A stretch of DNA of 64,000 nucleotides from Mycocentrospora acerina. Its lineage: Eukaryota > Ascomycota > Dothideomycetes > Pleosporales. The translations under genes were made by a program, and so were the position numbers. Positions within the stretch are counted from its first letter, which is position 1. Every line of letters begins with the position of its first letter. The DNA is taken from the NCBI GenBank assembly GCA_022701365.1, contig JAKUHH010000068.1:187189-251188 (forward strand), in the 5' to 3' direction. The notes below the pieces were generated by a model. That model ran no database searches. It saw nothing but the letters and a program-made list of their open reading frames with translations, and had not been told where the DNA came from. Positions 42,636 through 54,679 of this stretch are shown in pieces.

Positions 42636-42669
42636 GACTGGCTACTTGAGTCGACTGGCTACTTGAGTC
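42636..42669. repeat. 17-bp direct tandem duplication
   Basis: GACTGGCTACTTGAGTC occurs twice without spacer (42636-42652 and 42653-42669). No function suggested. Confidence 0.9.
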
Positions 42670-44400
42670 GCCTGCCTTGATACTAAATCGCTAATTGCGA
42701 GTTTGATATAATGATTTGCACTTTTTATACAATAAGAGGGGCTTGATCAATGACATTGTAGTCTTTAGTTACCACCACGCCTATGAAAATATGAGGGTCA
42801 TCTCATTGAAGGTCTGGAAACTTCCTTTCATCATGCAAAGTAAGAGCCTGTGTGATCTCTCGTCTGGTACGATAGTCATAGGCTGCTGCTGTCTATCTGC
42901 ACACCTGTCTAAACTACGAGGTACATTGTCGGTTGAATGTCGACGGAAAACAAAGGAATGGTACAACATGTTTGAGCAGATTGAAAAAATATCATGTTTC
43001 GCTTTCAACAAACACGCCAACATAGAACGAATATGTGGTAGCATCCTCCTTCTGTACAAACCTATAACTCAATACAACTGAGTTGAGCAAATCCAGCATC
43101 AATTGATACTATCTCAAATCACTGTGATGAGCGTTCATCTCGGTATACAAAATACAGGCACCGAAGAGCGTTCTTAAATCATCGAGATATCCAAGTTGTC
43201 GTGTACATGAAGGCAATCTTCAAGACTGCTTGCACGCTGACTACGAATTGAACCAGAAACAGTCGAGGAAAAAGTGAAGTTTGCTTGTAGAAAGTCGTCC
43301 CTGTCTTATTCATAACTTGTCTGGTGAATCAGCTCCGTACAGATTACCTAGGTCGGGAAGAGTATAAGGAAATCAAACAACCAGTCGCAACTTGAATACT
43401 CTAAAGTTGGAGAGTAGTAAGAATATGTGAGTAAAGTAGCACAAACTCCACCAACCGCAGATATAAGTTTATTCGACATCCAAAGGGAAATATCTGCGAC
43501 AATGCGATGTTAAAGTTGAAAGAAGTTAATATTATCGTAACCCTCTCCTACAACTAGTTTTTGTCTTTCGGTGCCTGGTTTGTGGTGTAGCACGTCGCAT
43601 TGTCATCTCCATCGACTGGATTTGCATCGTGCTACGAATATTTTGTCGTCCTAGTCGCAAACTCAAGCGAGATTAGGCCACTATTTATATACGGCGATTG
43701 TATAGCACATGAAAATAAGTAGCGAAAGATAAAAAAGCTGTCATATTAATACGACGAGGGGTTTATATTGAGGTAGTAGCCAGGAGCGATCTGCGGAACG
43801 CTTTCTACGTATAGACTAGCGGCATACATCGGCCCTCCCAGCAACGCTTAGGAAACCGCTCTCCATCACTCCACAAACTCTTGATATCGCGGCAAAGAGC
43901 AACTGTTCATTGTCCTCTTAGTTATTATCTCCGATGTTTCATTCCATCGTGCCATTCAAACCTCTTATCTACGCGCATGTCGCCCCCAGATAGTCTCATG
44001 TGGATCGCGATCATGCATCCGAAAGCACCTCATCTGCGGTTTGAATGACATCAAAGCTCACAACACCCAACGAGCACCGCCTAAATAGCCGCTTACACTT
44101 CTATAATATCCACACTTTGCATATGCCTGTCACGTTGCCACACTCTGTCATGCAGCAGGTGTGCGATTGTCGGCTTTTAGACCTTCGTGCAAGGCTATCA
44201 ATTCTTGTATGCTGACTCGATTTCATGTTCAACGCTCGCACGCAATCCAAAGCATGTATAGAGACATACCCGATATTCTCCCGTACGATTGAGATGGCTC
44301 TTGGGAGTACTTGAGACGTCCATGGCGCCAATGTCAGTTTCGTGCTCTTCGTTCTTCTGATCACTGCACCCAATTGGCTCCACCGGATTGCTTGCCAGTC

Positions 44401-46011
44401 ATGACGACCAATTTACCCCAGGACAAGAAAGCCGAGACGGAGATCGCCACCACAGCTGCATCGTCTCCATCACCATCGGAAGTCCTCGCTGCCAGGAAAG
44501 TACCATGGTACGCCTACATTTGGGATTATGAGCCCGATCGAACACACCGGGAACGCGCGTTCATACGAAAGCTGGATATGTACCTGATTACCATCCTCTC
44601 ATTTGGTTACTTTATTAAGAATCTCGACCAAACCAATATTGCGAATGCATTTGTCAGTGGCATGAAAGAAGACCTTCGGATGAATGGCAATCAAATCAAC
44701 CTAATTGATACAGCTTGGACGGTTGGATATGTCATTGGGCAGATACCATCTCAAATCATCCTGACAAAGGTTCGACCGAGTATTTGGGTACCGAGTTGCG
44801 AGCTAATATGGACAATGTTGACATTCACACTTGCGTCTGCCAAGACAAGCAACCACGTTATCACCATCAGATTCTTCATTGGTTTGGCCGAATCCATCTT
44901 CTATCCTGCTGCGCATACTATATTGGGGAGTTGGTACAAACCGAGTGAGTTGGGCAAGAGAGCTTGCGTATTCCATGCCTCATCGGCGGTCGCCAGCATG
45001 TTCTCAGGATATCTACAAGCTGCAGTATACAAGGGACTAAACGGTGTTCATGGAAAAGCTGGATGGCAATGGCTCTTTGTAAGCTTTCTTAAGGACTTTT
45101 GTTACTGAGATGATCACCTAACCTCGATCAGATCATGGATGGGATCATCAGCATACCGATTTGCATAGCAGGGTTCTTCTTGATTCCCGATCTCCCAGAA
45201 AACAGCCGTGCCTTTTACCTCAATGAGGACGACCGTGCTCTTGCAAAAGAACGCATGGCAAGTATCGGACGCGCGCCGCGAGGAAAACTCGGTCGTTCAG
45301 CATTCAAACGGATCTTCGGTCGTTGGCACGTTTACCTTCTTACAATTCTGTACATCATCTTCATCAACGTTAGTCCCTCCGGAAGTGTAAACCCGTTCTC
45401 GCTTTGGCTCAAGTCGCGAGGAACTTCTGTCGCCAAGATCGTAAGTCAAATGTCGTCACCTGCAAATCGCCAATTACTGATTTATCAAACAGAACATCAT
45501 CCCGACAGGTGCTTCAGCTGTCCAGCTTGTATGTACCGTATCTTTCGCCATAGTCAGCGACGCTATCCGCCGACGTGCTCCCTTGATGACACTCGCGACA
45601 CTCTTGGGTCTCTTCTCCGTCGTCTGTCTCGCCATTTGGAACATCCCTACAGGCCTGAAATGGACAGCTTTCTTTCTTCAAAGAGCATTCGTACCCTATG
45701 GACCACTCAGCATATCATGGGCAAACGAAATATGTGGCGGTGACGCAGAGGAGCGAGCGATTGTCATTGGCATCATGAACTCTTTGGGATATGCATTCAA
45801 CGCCTGGGTGCCAATCTTGACCTATCCACAAGTAGATGCGCCAAAGTTTCGAAAGGGATTCATCTACTCGATAGTTGCTTTCGTGGCGCAATTGGCCATC
45901 ACAGGAGCAATTTCCTTCATGTACAAGAGGGAGAAGAAGCAGAAGCAGAAACAGGTCGACGGGGATGAAGAGGGTCCTAGAGAACCTAACCTAATCACAG
46001 CAGCATCGTAG
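44401..46011 (+). CDS. MFS transporter of the allantoate permease (Dal5/TNA1/pantothenate) family
   Basis: Exons 44401..45078, 45132..45440 and 45493..46011, with introns of 53 and 52 nt, encode 501 residues. The start (FIRKLDMYLITILSFGYFIKNLDQTNIANAFVSGMKEDLRM) is the landmark of the anion:cation symporter group that includes allantoate, nicotinate and pantothenate permeases. FIGLAESIFYPAAHTILGSWY and the GWQWLFIMDG motif fit the same family. There are about 12 helices and a basic tail. The substrate is likely an organic anion or vitamin; the nearest recalled relatives are pantothenate (Fen2/Liz1-like) transporters, which is only suggestive. A GTATGT within exon 3 (45529) is not spliced, because the frame continues cleanly through it. 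Confidence 0.85.
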
Positions 46012-46956
46012 GATAGCGTGGAACAAGGAGGCCACCATTAAGCTCTTAGAGTGATGCTGAATCTAGTCCTGAGCTATAGTACATGGGAATTAAAGAAAGT
46101 TTTCTCTTGATCGCAGCTCCTGATGATCACACAACTACTACCTAAGCCCTGGCCAATCGCAACTTACCTCTGATGAAATCGAAGTAACCATTTTTTTTAA
46201 AGGCTATCTGTTAGTTGTTTCAAAATTGAAACAGCAAACTTAGCGTGATGTTACCTACCTACGTTAGACTAGAATGGACTCACGAAAGAAGGTCCTCGGC
46301 CATGAACGACAACATGGAAATGATTCACTTCATGAAAAGAAAACACGTCCGAGTCCTTGGTACCGGAAAACACCCCATCGATATCGCGACATTGTAAAAG
46401 TCTACACAAGCAACAATTCCTCATAACCTTTTGCAGACACATTGGCATTCGGCATTTTTCAATCCATCGCCGAGTCACCAAGAATAAAGGGCTTCTTAGA
46501 GGACTGGAGTCGGTACAAGATTCCGGCAAAAAGTTAGTAAGCGCGGTATGGCGTAACTACCCTGATTAAGCTCCGTCTTGTTTAAAGTATTGGCAAATGC
46601 GACTATCCGCGCTTACGTCAACAAACGCGTGACGTACTAATTTCGTTAGTAAGGGAACTAGGAACTACGTTCAAGTTTTCTCTTGGCTACACAAGAACGT
46701 TGTAATCTATATCCTTGCTGCGAAGACGAGGCTAAAACTTTCCATCTTATTGGAACTACTCGGCCGTAAGACAAACGATATGAACCATTGTAGAAATTAT
46801 ACTCCCGTCGTATCCACTAGGGTCCAGGGGCCTTTGGATTCTCGCAGCAGTCTGAACCTATCGAGTTACACACACAAGCCGCAAGTAATATCATGCATAT
46901 TATTACCCATATTTCTACTGATGCAACAACATACTTACCCTTTTCTCTTCTCATGT
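46012..46956. other. Convergent intergenic region
   Basis: About 950 bp between converging genes; frames here are short and unconvincing. Confidence 0.5.
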
Positions 46957-48189
46957 TCAATTTGCCTTTCCCACTAATCCTCCACCTTCATCCTGACCTA
47001 CTTCCCTCGTCGTGTAAACCCTCTCTAGCATGACTTGAACGAACTGTTGCGCTTCCGGTGTCAGCGATGCCCTGAATGATGTGACCCATTCGCGTGCATC
47101 ATCTTTCTGCATAGATGAGGAAACTGATGAGTGCATGATATCGAGGCGGCGGAGGAGTTTGGGGAGGGAAGCATGGATGTGGAGTTTCGTAAGGGTGGTG
47201 AGGTTAGAGGATCTTGCTCCAGTGAAAGTGTTTCGGCCGAGGGAAAGGGGGTTTGGGTGCTGGTGACGGGAAGTTTGCTGAGGATGGTGTTGTGGTTGCG
47301 GAGGTTGGGAATACTGCTGAATTTTCCGTGGTTCAAGTTTCGCCTTTTCTTCCCATATCGAGGCGCTAAAGCTCTGGATTCTAGTCAAGCACTCGGCACG
47401 GAATTCTGGGTCGAGGTGCGAGTTGGCGTCTTCCCATAACTTGGTCAGGGCTGCATTGAAGTTTTCTCGATGCTTGGCAGGGATGAAGGAGTATTGCGGA
47501 TCAGCCAACAGTTCTCCCGGCCGAATTGGGGAGTGTTTGGAGACGGGACGAAGTTGTCCAGCGTGAATGTTCTGGGGAAAGGGTTGGGAAAAGATGCCTA
47601 CGGCTGGCTGTTCGAGGCTCAGTATCGGTGCAGAGAGTTTCAGGGGAGCCGCCAATGAGCCTACGTCGCCTGAATGTTGGGGTGACACATCGCGCTGCCT
47701 GTGTTCTCGCAAGAACTGCTGTGAAGCTGTCGGTGACAAGGATATGTTATCTGGAAGGCACTGAGACATGTTCAGCGTGCGCCGGCGCTCCGTGTCTTGT
47801 GGCAAGGGAGTGCAAATTGCAGACATGTCCATGCCCATGCCCATGCCCAATTGGACACTTGATCGCAATTGCCTCACATCGCTTGTAGTGTTTGGATGCA
47901 AGACTTGGGTCGACTTGCTGGCTTGTTCCCCAATTCCACCTCCCCTTAACTGCAGAATACCTTGCTGAGTGACGGGATAACGAGTGTGCGCAGATGAGGC
48001 ACCCCTATGTGCAGATTGTCTGACTGATCTAGAGGGGGAGGAAGAGGCTGGGGCAAATAGCAGGGGATGCAGGCCAGGCTCATCCTTGACGTGAGAACGC
48101 TTATCCAGGCCATAGAGGTAATCCGTAAACGCTGGGAAGAAGCTGCAGTCACGCTGTAGATCTTCCCAGTCGCTGGTACACAAAAACAT
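46957..48189 (-). CDS. Hypothetical low-complexity protein
   Basis: A single long frame; the first ATG is at 48189 (MFLCTSDWEDLQRDCSFF), giving 410 residues. The N-terminus is a folded-looking segment, followed by Ser/Gln/Pro-rich regions with a Gly-Met repeat (GMGMGMDM). Then comes a helical, charged block (AKHRENFNAALTKLWEDANSHLDPEFRAECLTRIQSF, listed here only by its flanks: about residues 245-290), a His/Pro/Gln-rich linker, and a C-terminal helical region of about 80 residues. Layout resembles a transcription-related scaffold, but no family is recognised. The frame is open upstream of the ATG, so an additional 5' exon is possible. Confidence 0.55.
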   Translation of the reverse strand: MFLCTSDWEDLQRDCSFFPAFTDYLYGLDKRSHVKDEPGLHPLLFAPASSSPSRSVRQSAHRGASSAHTRYPVTQQGILQLRGGGIGEQASKSTQVLHPNTTSDVRQLRSSVQLGMGMGMDMSAICTPLPQDTERRRTLNMSQCLPDNISLSPTASQQFLREHRQRDVSPQHSGDVGSLAAPLKLSAPILSLEQPAVGIFSQPFPQNIHAGQLRPVSKHSPIRPGELLADPQYSFIPAKHRENFNAALTKLWEDANSHLDPEFRAECLTRIQSFSASIWEEKAKLEPRKIQQYSQPPQPQHHPQQTSRHQHPNPLSLGRNTFTGARSSNLTTLTKLHIHASLPKLLRRLDIMHSSVSSSMQKDDAREWVTSFRASLTPEAQQFVQVMLERVYTTREVGQDEGGGLVGKAN

Positions 48190-49485
48190 GGTGAGCGACC
48201 AGATACCTACTGCATAGCGTAAGTTGTTATGTGTGAGGAATTGGTGACAAGACACGCTGGTGGCCGTAGAATTGAGAGAAACGGGAGTGTGTGCGTGGAC
48301 AGGGTGGGGAATGAGGAGAAAATTTCACACGTCAAGGGAAAGCATAATTGATACGATTCTTTCACTCCGCCAGAGAGTTGTGGGTGCGCACGGATGAGCG
48401 ACTGCCATGCGTACTGGAGGATGAATCGTGAAAACAGCGAACTGCGCTTTCCCTTACTCGAAAACACCTCCTATGGTAGCAACGCTGACACTGATCGCCT
48501 CTTTGAAACTCCACATTCTAAAAACGCCACTGTTTCAACGTGCTGCGATTGGGGAAAACATCAGTGCGCTACATGGCAATCAAAATATCATCTTCAACAG
48601 GTCAACGGCTGGCATTGATAGGAGACAAAGTTTTTGGTCATGGTACCCTAAAATTAACTTTACCTACCCATCTGTAGAGTTGATTGCTGGGAGAAGACCA
48701 TGAAGATGACCATCTCGTTCATATTAAAAATCGATATTCGCTAGGCTGCTCATCTTTTCTCATTTGATCAAAGATGTTGGCTTCTACAACACGTCCGCCC
48801 AGACCAAGTTGCTGAATCATATCACGAGCGACGGACAAATTGATGCCGACCCGTTCTGAAAGTAGCGTAGACGGCGGATTCGAACGGAAGTTAGCACAAC
48901 GGTAGAGACGACGATCCGTTTAGGAGAGCGCAAACTAGCCAGTTGACGTAGTCGGTTTACTCTCCGTCACCCCAAGCTAACGTCTTGGCTCATAACGTCG
49001 GACGAGGTTGAAACGGGAAACCACACAACATTCACGATGTGCAACGTAGCTTGTCCACGCCTTCATGCTAGCAACTGCCGTCTCGCCATCTTCACCATCT
49101 GCAGATCTGAGGTGTTCTCAGACGAAGCGTTGACATGCGCCCGTCCGCAAGCCGTCCCGTTTGCGCGTGTGTGACATGGCTGTCGCCGTTTCAGCGCAAA
49201 CTTACGCTATGTTTTTTCGCACAATGTGATCAACGCGGCACACCAAGGGCTTGGGCCCGCACACTATAGAGCCGTTACGCCGGCGTGACGGAGTTTAGGC
49301 CGCTCTCACACATGGCAAAGAGAAGATTCATGCCCTGAAGCTTCACCGCGGTTTGTATATATCCCGCCGTATTTCCCTATCTCGTCGTCTCCGATGTAAT
49401 CTTCTTCCAGTTTATGGGCGGACTTTTTTTGCATGGGATTTGAAATCCACTCCAATTCCTTTTTCTTATCCTTTTTCGTTGCGAC
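48190..49485. other. Divergent intergenic region
   Basis: About 1.3 kb between divergent genes. No supported frame or RNA gene found; I checked it for tRNA-like folds around 48880 and 49270 and saw none. Confidence 0.5.
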
Positions 49486-51319
49486 ATGGCTGTTGTAGAG
49501 GGCGGGCGTGCTCATTCACTTTTCGCTAGATTACTGGGCAAGCTACGAGCTGTCAAAACGGCACCTCCCGAGACTCATCAGATAGAAGCTCTTCCATCGC
49601 TCAAAAATAGACCATCGTCTTCCCCAACTAGACAGCAGAAACGTGAATCGTATGATTTAGCTGGAAGCGTCTTCCTCATCACTGGGGCAGGTGAAACCCT
49701 CAAACTACCGGTGCCTTCAGATAGTCCAGCGGACCCTTTGGCATGGGGAAAGTGGAAGAGGTTAGGCGTCTTTCTGGCTGTGTATTGGTACTCTGTTGTC
49801 TCGCTAGTTGCCACTCAGGCTGCCAGCATGATGCTTCATGAAATCTCTCTCGAGTTTAAAACAGATGCAAGTTCTTCCATGTATCGTCGCTGTACTGTCG
49901 CTAAGCAAAGCTACAGAATATCAAGCCATGGAACTTGGAGACGCTCGTCACTGCGCCCGCCTTATTCATGGGCATTGGAGCCCTGTTGTGGATACCTTTG
50001 ACCATTGGAATGGGACGTCGACCAGTCTTTCTTATGGCATCTCTGATCATGGTCCTTGCTACCGTTGGAGCCGGGTGTTCTCGGACTTTTCAGCAATTGC
50101 TTGTTTGCGTGTGCTTTCTCGGCTTTGGAGAAGGCTTTGCTCTCAGTGTTGTACGCGGACTTTTTGTACCTGCTGTTAAGAATTGTATGCTAATGTCTTG
50201 CAGTCCTTTCTAATCATCATCGACATGTCGTTTATTGACGACAGGCCCAAAGCCATTGCGCTTCTTTGGTCTATTGCTGGCTCTATTGGCACTGGACTGG
50301 TAGCCATTGTACCTTACATGTCGGACCATGGCCACCGATGGCGTCAATACTACTGCTACTGGACCATCCCCATGATCATCTCCTTTGTCTTTGTCTTTTT
50401 TCTCTACTTCGAAACCTACTTTAAGCGCCCGACTGTTGCTTATAACGGCCTTATTCTCATTCAGACTGCAACCGAGAAGCTTGTTGTATACAATACCAAG
50501 GCCGACCTCGAACTCTATCGCGACCTACCGGGGACACCCCAGGAGCATGGTTTCCTCAAAGTTGCGAGGTGCCTTGGTTTATACCGATCACCATTCGCAT
50601 CATGGACATCCATGGGGCGATCCTACCTCCAAATCGCCTTCTGCATCGTCAACCCCCTCATCTTCTGGATATTCATCGCCATCTCATTCAACTTTGCCGG
50701 AATGCTTTTCATTGGCGCTACATATAAGCGTGTCCTGCAAGACCCGCCGTACAATCTTCCCGAATCACTAGTCATCCCTGTAAACCTGTCGTCAGGCTTT
50801 GGCGCTCTGATCGCGTATCCCGTGGCTCTCCTTCCCGTGCAGAAGATTCTTGATCGTCTCACGAAACGCAACCAAGGCGTCCGTGAGGCCGAGCATTACC
50901 TTGTCGGAATGATTCTGCCAGTCATCGCAGGTGCATTGAGTACGCTCCTCTATGGCTTGGCTGTGCGTTTCAGTCTCCACTTCAGCATCTATTACGTCGC
51001 ATATGGGCTGAATGGGTTTTCTTGGGTTGCGCTAATGACTGCCGTCACATTATGGGTTATTGAGGCCTTTCCACGTTGGGCCGCTCCTGCCCTCGCGGTA
51101 GTGAGTGGAGGATGCTATTTAATCAGTTTTTGCCTGAGCTTCGCACTTGTGCCCTGGATTTCAGCACACGGATACAAGAAGGTGGGCATTCAACTTACAG
51201 TCCTGCAGATTATCAGTGGTTTTGTAGCAGTGCCGATTGCGTTTTGGGGGAAAGGCGCGCGGCAGGCGATTCATGGCCGGTGGGCGAACGACCGCGCCGG
51301 GGCGTTGAGACCGCTGTAG
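49486..51319 (+). CDS. MFS transporter (DHA1-type) with a GC-AG intron
   Basis: Exons 49486..49866, 49917..50150 and 50204..51319 encode 576 residues. The first intron (49867-49916, 50 nt) starts with GCAAGT, not GT; no GT donor gives both correct phase and acceptable length. The second (50151-50203, 53 nt) is regular with a GCTAAT branch. Core features are AWGKWKRLGVFLAVYWYSVVS before helix 1, GMGRRPVFLMASL (motif A region) and a long cytosolic loop between the two halves (about residues 260-320), with about 12 helices. Related fungal transporters of the DHA1 group export drugs or secondary metabolites. Substrate unknown. Reading the first intron as exonic would put a stop in the protein soon after. 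Confidence 0.8.
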
Positions 51320-52098
51320 ATGCCATCACTGAGGCGTGGCTGTCCGCAAGGACTAGCGTTATTGATCACGCATAGTTTTCGTAGTGTTATGGCCGAGATG
51401 GTCGCTTCTCTCCTGTGGCTTACTCGCCCAGAGAGTATATCAGTGTCTCATGTTCAAAATGAAACACAAAATATTCAAAATGAAACATAAACGGTAGATG
51501 TTAAAGTATCGAGCAAGATCCTAGATCGCCCTAATGAATAGTGAGTGCTGATCTTAGGGTATACACAAACTATCAATGTTTCAACCTAGTAATGTAGGCA
51601 ATAGGCTATTTGTGAGGCTTATCAATATTCTTTCAGGTGATCAGACATGTGAACAGGGATAGTCATTGAGAAAAAGAGAACGGAGGTGTCTGTTGGTCTC
51701 CAGCAGTATCCATCTGACGTAAAACTAGCGTGCTCTGCCCATTGCGAGCAACCTATCTGCCTGTATGTAGCACAACGAGGCAGCCCATAGCTAGTCATCG
51801 ATACCATCGAATATCGCTTCAGCCAGAGCCGGTCCATCATGGTTCAAACGAATGTGGGCACCGAGAAGGCATTCATGCCGATTTAATATTGTGCCGATTC
51901 CACTGAAAGACGCATTGTAGCGAGATGATGATGAAATTCACTTTAAGACTGTGATGTTGTTGGCATCATCCCTCAGCAACGTCGGGAGTATTCCCTCCTC
52001 CGGCGCCACAATGTTCCGACCCCTCCAAACATTCAATCTCACGCCCCACCATCATTCCTCCCCAAACATTTCTCGCCAAACAGTCCTTACCTCGCACC
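51320..52098. other. Intergenic region, no gene seen
   Basis: About 780 bp between two genes on the plus strand. A short direct repeat (TTCAAAATGAAACA-like) occurs near 51450-51490. Confidence 0.5.
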
Positions 52099-53082
52099 AT
52101 GTCTTCGGCCAGTCCTGACCCCGATACTGCCCCAGAAACGCTCGAGGCCCTGCAGTCACGCCACCGCAAGGAACAGCGCGATCTCGTCTCGCGCACGACA
52201 CAAAAGAAGAAGCAGGCCAGCAAGAAGACACGTAAAGGCGTAAACGATGAATGCGAGCGTCTGGAGAGGGAACTGAAGGAGCGACAGGAGGTGGAGCTTG
52301 CAGCGCTGAATGGGGATGTTGTTCGAGGGGAGGATGAAGTCGACGTGGAGGCAGAAGAAGAAGATGATGTTGCAATCACAGAGGTTTTGCAGGGGATGAG
52401 GGTGAATGGGCGCGAGTCTGCGAAAGAGAATGAGGATGCAGCACAAGAAGAAGACAGAAACCAGGCTGGTGGTGGTGGAGGAAGGAAAAAGAAGCCCAAC
52501 CGCGCAAAGGAGCGCCTCGCCCGCCGCGACGCCCAACGCGATGCTCTCGTGCGCGAGGCGGAAATTGAGGCCAAATCTGCCCCCAACCTGCGCGAACAAG
52601 AACGCACACGGATGGATTTACAGCTCGCAACTCACAAACTCTTGCTGCACGAGATACGCGCAGACGGACATTGTCTATACGCTGCCGTGGCTGACCAGCT
52701 CAAGACGCGGGAGCTGGGGTTGAAGCCGAGCATACCTATCACGATAGCAGACACAGAGAGTGGTGCGGAATACAAGAAGATTCGGTGTGCGGCTGCGGAC
52801 TGGATACAAGCCCATGGCGACGACTTTGCTGGGTTCACGGAAGACCCGCTGCCCGAGCATGTGCGCAAGATTAGGGAGACGGGAGAGTGGGGCGGGCACT
52901 TGGAATTGCTTGCACTCGCGCGGACATATGGTGCGAGAATATGTGTGTTGCACAGCGATGGGCACGTGGATAAAATTGAGCCCGAGGGTGATGACAAAGA
53001 CAGAGATGAGATATGGCTGGGATACTACCAGCACAGCCACGGACTGGGCGAGCACTACAACTCTCTGCGCAAGGCGGGTTGA
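52099..53082 (+). CDS. OTU-domain cysteine protease (OTU2/OTUD6-like deubiquitinase)
   Basis: Intronless, 327 residues. A charged coiled-coil N-terminal half (RHRKEQRDLVSRTTQKKKQ onward, with an acidic patch near 75-92 and a Gly/Lys patch near 124-135) precedes the OTU domain from about residue 180. Catalytic residues are Asp189 and Cys192 in ADGHCLY, and His319 in HYNSL, close to the C-terminus. The N-terminal layout and HEIRADGHCLYAAVADQL are characteristic of yeast Otu2 and human OTUD6B, deubiquitinases linked with ribosome and translation control. Length agrees (about 300). Cytosolic location expected. Confidence 0.9.
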   Translation: MSSASPDPDTAPETLEALQSRHRKEQRDLVSRTTQKKKQASKKTRKGVNDECERLERELKERQEVELAALNGDVVRGEDEVDVEAEEEDDVAITEVLQGMRVNGRESAKENEDAAQEEDRNQAGGGGGRKKKPNRAKERLARRDAQRDALVREAEIEAKSAPNLREQERTRMDLQLATHKLLLHEIRADGHCLYAAVADQLKTRELGLKPSIPITIADTESGAEYKKIRCAAADWIQAHGDDFAGFTEDPLPEHVRKIRETGEWGGHLELLALARTYGARICVLHSDGHVDKIEPEGDDKDRDEIWLGYYQHSHGLGEHYNSLRKAG

Positions 53083-53108
53083 AGGGTGGGTCAACAACTT
53101 GGTCACTA

Positions 53109-54094
53109 CTACGCCTTGTGCTGCCACACACTCACGCCATCCCTCACCACGCCTTGGATGACACCAATGGTATGCGTTCGCGATGGCGTGTAATGCGCGA
53201 CTCTTACCAGCGCATTTTCGGCCTCGGCCCTGTCGCTTGCAACTACCACTCCCGCATCATTGTATTCGATTTCCTCCCCAGGTCGTTTCAGCAGCTCGGC
53301 GTGCACGGTTGGAGGCAGCGACCACGGCGGGCCGGCTGAAGATGCAGGCTTGTGTGTGGGGAACTCGAGACAAACCAACGACCCCGAGGGAGCGAGAAGC
53401 GATGCAGTGCGGGCTGCCCAGCGAGGACGCAAGGACGGAGGCAGGGCGCACAGAAACTTGTCCACGTTAGCAAACGCTTGTACCACGAAAAAAGTAGCAA
53501 GGGTGGATATACCGTATTGTCATAAATCACATCGAATCCGCTCTCTGTCTCCCACCCGTTTACGTCTCCCAACCACGCATCGTCAAAGTAGTCCCCAATC
53601 ACACAAATCTTGCTCCCCTCCCCATTCTTCCCTGCCGCCGCAACAGCAGCACTGTACTCCCCTTCCAACGGCCCCTCTCCTGCCTCCTTTAGGTACTCCC
53701 TCGCCGCCTCTGCCGCATGTACCGAAACCTCCAGCCCATACGCGTCATATCCATGCGCCGCAAACAGCGCAACATCATACCCCTTCCCACACCCCGGAAT
53801 CAACACTCTCCGCCGGGAGCCATCCTTCTTCAGCGGGGAGGGCAGCTGCACAACCCCCGCACTCCCCTTCTTCGCAGCGCCAGGCGTGGGGTTCTCAGCA
53901 GAGGACGTTGGCGGTGCAACAGGGGATGGGGATAGCGATGCAGAGAGCAGGTCAATGAGCGCGGGGTTTGCGTAGCCGCGGTCCCAGGGCAGGAAGCTAG
54001 CATCTTTCCAGAGCGAGTCCCAGCCTTGTGCGTGGTCGGGCGCGGGGAGCGAGCGGAAGAGCGAGGCCAGGCGGTCTTGGTTCTGGGTTGCCAT
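53109..54094 (-). CDS. TPMT-family SAM-dependent methyltransferase
   Basis: Exons 54094..53513 and 53456..53109, with a 56-nt intron, encode 309 residues. HAQGWDSLWKDASFLPWDRG near the N-terminus is the signature of the thiopurine methyltransferase-like family. The SAM motif I is VLIPGCGKGYDV (97-108); later YDNTFLCALPPSLRPRW is restored by the splice. Fungal members are best known as thiol methyltransferases, some protecting producers of disulfide toxins such as gliotoxin, but many are general thiol or halide methyltransferases. No dithiol biosynthetic genes are seen here. An insert of about 45 Ser/Pro/Ala-rich residues (55-95) precedes motif I. The 3' ends of this gene and the OTU gene lie 26 bp apart. 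Confidence 0.85.
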
Positions 54095-54679
54095 TTTGGG
54101 CGGGGATTTGGCAGTCCTTATCTACAGCTGAAAGAGGAAAGAGGAACGAGACCTTGTTTATGAGTGTGAATGGACGAGATGCGTTTTGTCAGCTGGGTTT
54201 ACGCGCACGAATATGTCACATGATATCACGTCACGCTCCTTGCTGAGGTGATGCCCCGCCGGCAATAAAGCAGTACGCGCCGCGGGACGTTGCTGCCGAC
54301 GCTGCTCCACTCACCTGCGCTACCGGCCAGCTTATCCCCATTCGTCGACTCATTCGCCGAATCTTCAAACGTCTCAGAAACGAGATTTCCTTCAGGCCGC
54401 TATGATGAGATTAGTTTGTGTTGATCGCGAGCGTGGTTCTCTCTTCCCTCTCTACTCTTAATTGTTTGCTGCGTTGTTAGATGATCAATCCTTGCATGTG
54501 CCTGCTGGTCGCGACTACTGCTTTCGGACATCTTGATTGACCGAGGTTATTGCACACGACCTTAAGTATCGAGCTGAGGGCGCCGGAAAAGGTTACGAGG
54601 TTCGGAAAAGTAGTCCATAAAGGTTGGAGAGCTGGGAGATTCTGGCGCGTGTTGCACGAAAAAACAATTGCGTTGCAGA
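54095..54679. other. Divergent promoter region
   Basis: 585 bp between the divergent methyltransferase and MFS genes. No element identified. Confidence 0.5.

Larger units (their letters stand above)
41676..44400. other. Gene-free region including an assembly gap
   Basis: 2.7 kb between divergent SDR and Dal5-type MFS genes. It contains the N run (41873-42086), C-rich borders of that gap, and AT-rich sequence without any supported frame. Confidence 0.55.

Noticed and set aside
45529..45582. GTATGT as a third intron donor in the Dal5-type MFS gene
   Set aside because: The reading frame continues through it and encodes a normal membrane segment (TVSFAIVSDAIRRRAP), so no intron is needed.
48870..48930. 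Possible tRNA, because of a GATTCGAAC-like T loop
   Set aside because: No matching acceptor or anticodon arms could be drawn on either strand.
53109..54094. Methyltransferase as a gliotoxin-type self-protection gene
   Set aside because: No epipolythiodioxopiperazine genes (synthetase, GliT- or GliG-like) lie nearby, so the general TPMT-like label is safer.
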